From Panopea generosa (Eukaryota; Mollusca; Bivalvia; Adapedonta; Hiatellidae): a stretch of DNA of 64,000 nucleotides. Position numbers and translations under genes: made by a program. Each line of letters starts with the position of its first letter. Position 1 is the first letter of the stretch. The notes under the pieces were generated by a model, which saw nothing but the letters and a program-made list of their open reading frames with translations, was not told where the DNA came from and did not search any database. Positions 62,470-64,000 of the stretch are shown here, in pieces. The stretch is taken from the NCBI GenBank assembly GCA_029582155.1, contig CM055895.1, positions 61,605,078 through 61,669,077 on the forward strand, in the 5' to 3' direction.

Positions 62470-62560
62470 TCACACGTGTTGTCATTCGGATTACTTTAGG
62501 AAAAACACTTCCGGGGTTCATAGTCTTAATCATCTGCGACCGACGCACTGCACATATCCA
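62470..62560 (-). promoter_or_regulatory. RSL1D1 proximal promoter / 5' leader with E-box and ETS-like site
   Basis: A canonical E-box CACGTG at 62473-62478 lies 4 nt before the first ATG, and CCGGAAG (minus strand) at 62508-62514 is an ETS/GABP-type core. Both motif types are common at housekeeping and ribosome-biogenesis promoters (Myc and ETS targets). No TATA box was noted. Role inferred from motif and position only. Confidence 0.4.
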
Positions 62561-63940
62561 CATGCCAGGCATTGGGGATAAGCGGCGATGAGTTCAGCAA
62601 AATGGGCAAACTCAATAAAACTGTGAAACATTGTGGAGCGAGATGTAACAGAATGATTAAAACTATGTCGAAGATAGCGATATATAATTTTCTCATATAA
62701 AGTAAAAGATCGTAATTAATGTCATAAGTAAATTTTAGAAAAACTAGAAAATTGCAGTTATGGTTAATAGAGGGCCAACAAACTGCCATTACACTTTGGT
62801 AAGAACAAGAATTATATAGAGAACCTTCTATACAAGTCCTTGGTATGTAGGAGGAATGTATCTTATTTGTATCAAAACGAAAACGTGTTTAAGTGTCAGT
62901 TCTTTAGTTCAAACAATATAATATTCACAATATCGACACATATACATGGTAGCAGTGATTTAATTACATGTTTGTGTCTTCTATGTCTCTGATGGTAGTC
63001 ATATTCCGTGTGCACATCAAATTACAAGTAAAAAAGAATTCCGAGTCGGAAGAAAGCTATACTACCTTTAATACATATTTCAAAATAATTTAATTGATTT
63101 ATACACAGGTATGATAGTGGCTTCTTTGTGTCGGATTTAGAAATCTTGGAGTACTTAACATTGAAGGTATTAATAGACAATTAAGATTGAATGAAGATGT
63201 TTAACAATTTATGTCCGTCTTTATATGGTATCTTCGTAAAAAGTTTACAACGCATTTAATTCTCATCATCATGCAACTAGAGGCAGTTCCTGTAATTTTA
63301 TTATGCCGTGTGGTTTCACTAGTTTTACATCTGTGATGGTATTCAGGATTAGAAACAATTACCTCATACCAGTGTTTTTAAGTCATTGCTCACTATTAAG
63401 AGAATTAAAAACAAACATGTCTTTAAAAAAGGGTGAAAAAAATATCTATCATCTCGCAAATTTCAGAGGACTCTGTGAGTCTATTTTTAATAGTTTTACG
63501 ATTTTCAAAGTTTTGAAATGTTGTTAATGTGGATTTATTTAACATAAGTATATTTTTTTGTGATATGTTGATCCTTGGCAGTGTGATGAAAAAAAAACAT
63601 TGAAAATAGATGGTAAAACTTTATATATGTTTTAGTCTATCCGAGGAATTAGAGTGCCTTGGTCTATCCTGGGGAAATATATGTTTCCAAATTAAACAAG
63701 ATTCAAATTTCAGTCTGTGATTATTGATATTTTAAATGTTTAATTAGTTAACTAAATTAATATTTTATTTCACTAGATCTACTGTACATGGTACTGCTTA
63801 GAACTGTATAACTTTTATTATATGTTAATGCTAACAGACAATATAATTTGCCGATAAATCATTTCAGGTGCATAACGACTACATAAGTAAATAATAAATT
63901 ACATTATATCTGAAAATTGAAATTCTTGTTTAATGGATAA
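62560..63940. other. Upstream of RSL1D1, no gene recognised
   Basis: AT-rich DNA. No exon, repeat or RNA gene I can support before the last ~50 bases of the window. Confidence 0.5.
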
Positions 63941-64000
63941 CCATACCTCCGGTCGCAGTTGAGAGGATCAAGACTAAATTTGACCCGGAAGCGGATTCTA

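Overview
This is nuclear DNA from an animal, most probably a bivalve mollusc. The genes are split into short exons with GT-AG introns, the DNA is AT-rich, and it carries many small interspersed repeats of kinds common in bivalve genomes: tRNA-derived SINEs, MITE-like inverted-repeat elements, and blocks with phrases such as 'gagttatggcccttt' or 'aaaaagggccataa'. No bacterial operon, CRISPR array or rRNA is present. The bivalve assignment is inference from gene sequence and repeat style.

Layout. (1) 1-28,620: a satellite array with a 118-bp monomer (about 195 copies by arithmetic). It is interrupted at nine places by copies of one ~550-bp non-satellite segment, giving a higher-order repeat with several recent kilobase-scale duplications. 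The left end lies outside the window. (2) 28,621-35,009, plus strand: the last four coding exons of a WIPI3/WDR45B-type PROPPIN, an autophagy phosphoinositide-binding beta-propeller, including its LRRG lipid-binding motif. The earlier exons are not in the window, so the satellite array probably lies inside a very long intron of this gene. (3) 35,010-46,540: no gene recognised; tandem repeats of 20, 25, 36 and 40 bp, a hAT-like MITE, a SINE, and a strong miRNA-precursor-like hairpin at 38,146-38,212. (4) 46,542-62,469, minus strand: a complete seven-exon gene for a ribosomal-L1-domain protein of the RSL1D1 (CSIG/Cic1/Utp30) type, 391 aa, with all exon phases fitting. Its introns hold a mariner relic, several MITEs, SINEs, a 25-bp array, a block of ~170-bp repeats, an 80-bp tandem array built from the 5' end of exon 3 with its splice acceptor, degenerate copies of the exon 2 donor region, and a 5'-truncated LINE with an open reverse transcriptase frame. 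(5) 62,470-64,000: RSL1D1 promoter with an E-box and an ETS-like site, then AT-rich DNA and a possible exon edge at the very end.

The two genes converge (WDR45B plus, RSL1D1 minus) and have no evident functional link beyond being housekeeping genes. Most of the short open frames in the window come from tandem repeats without stops and are not genes.
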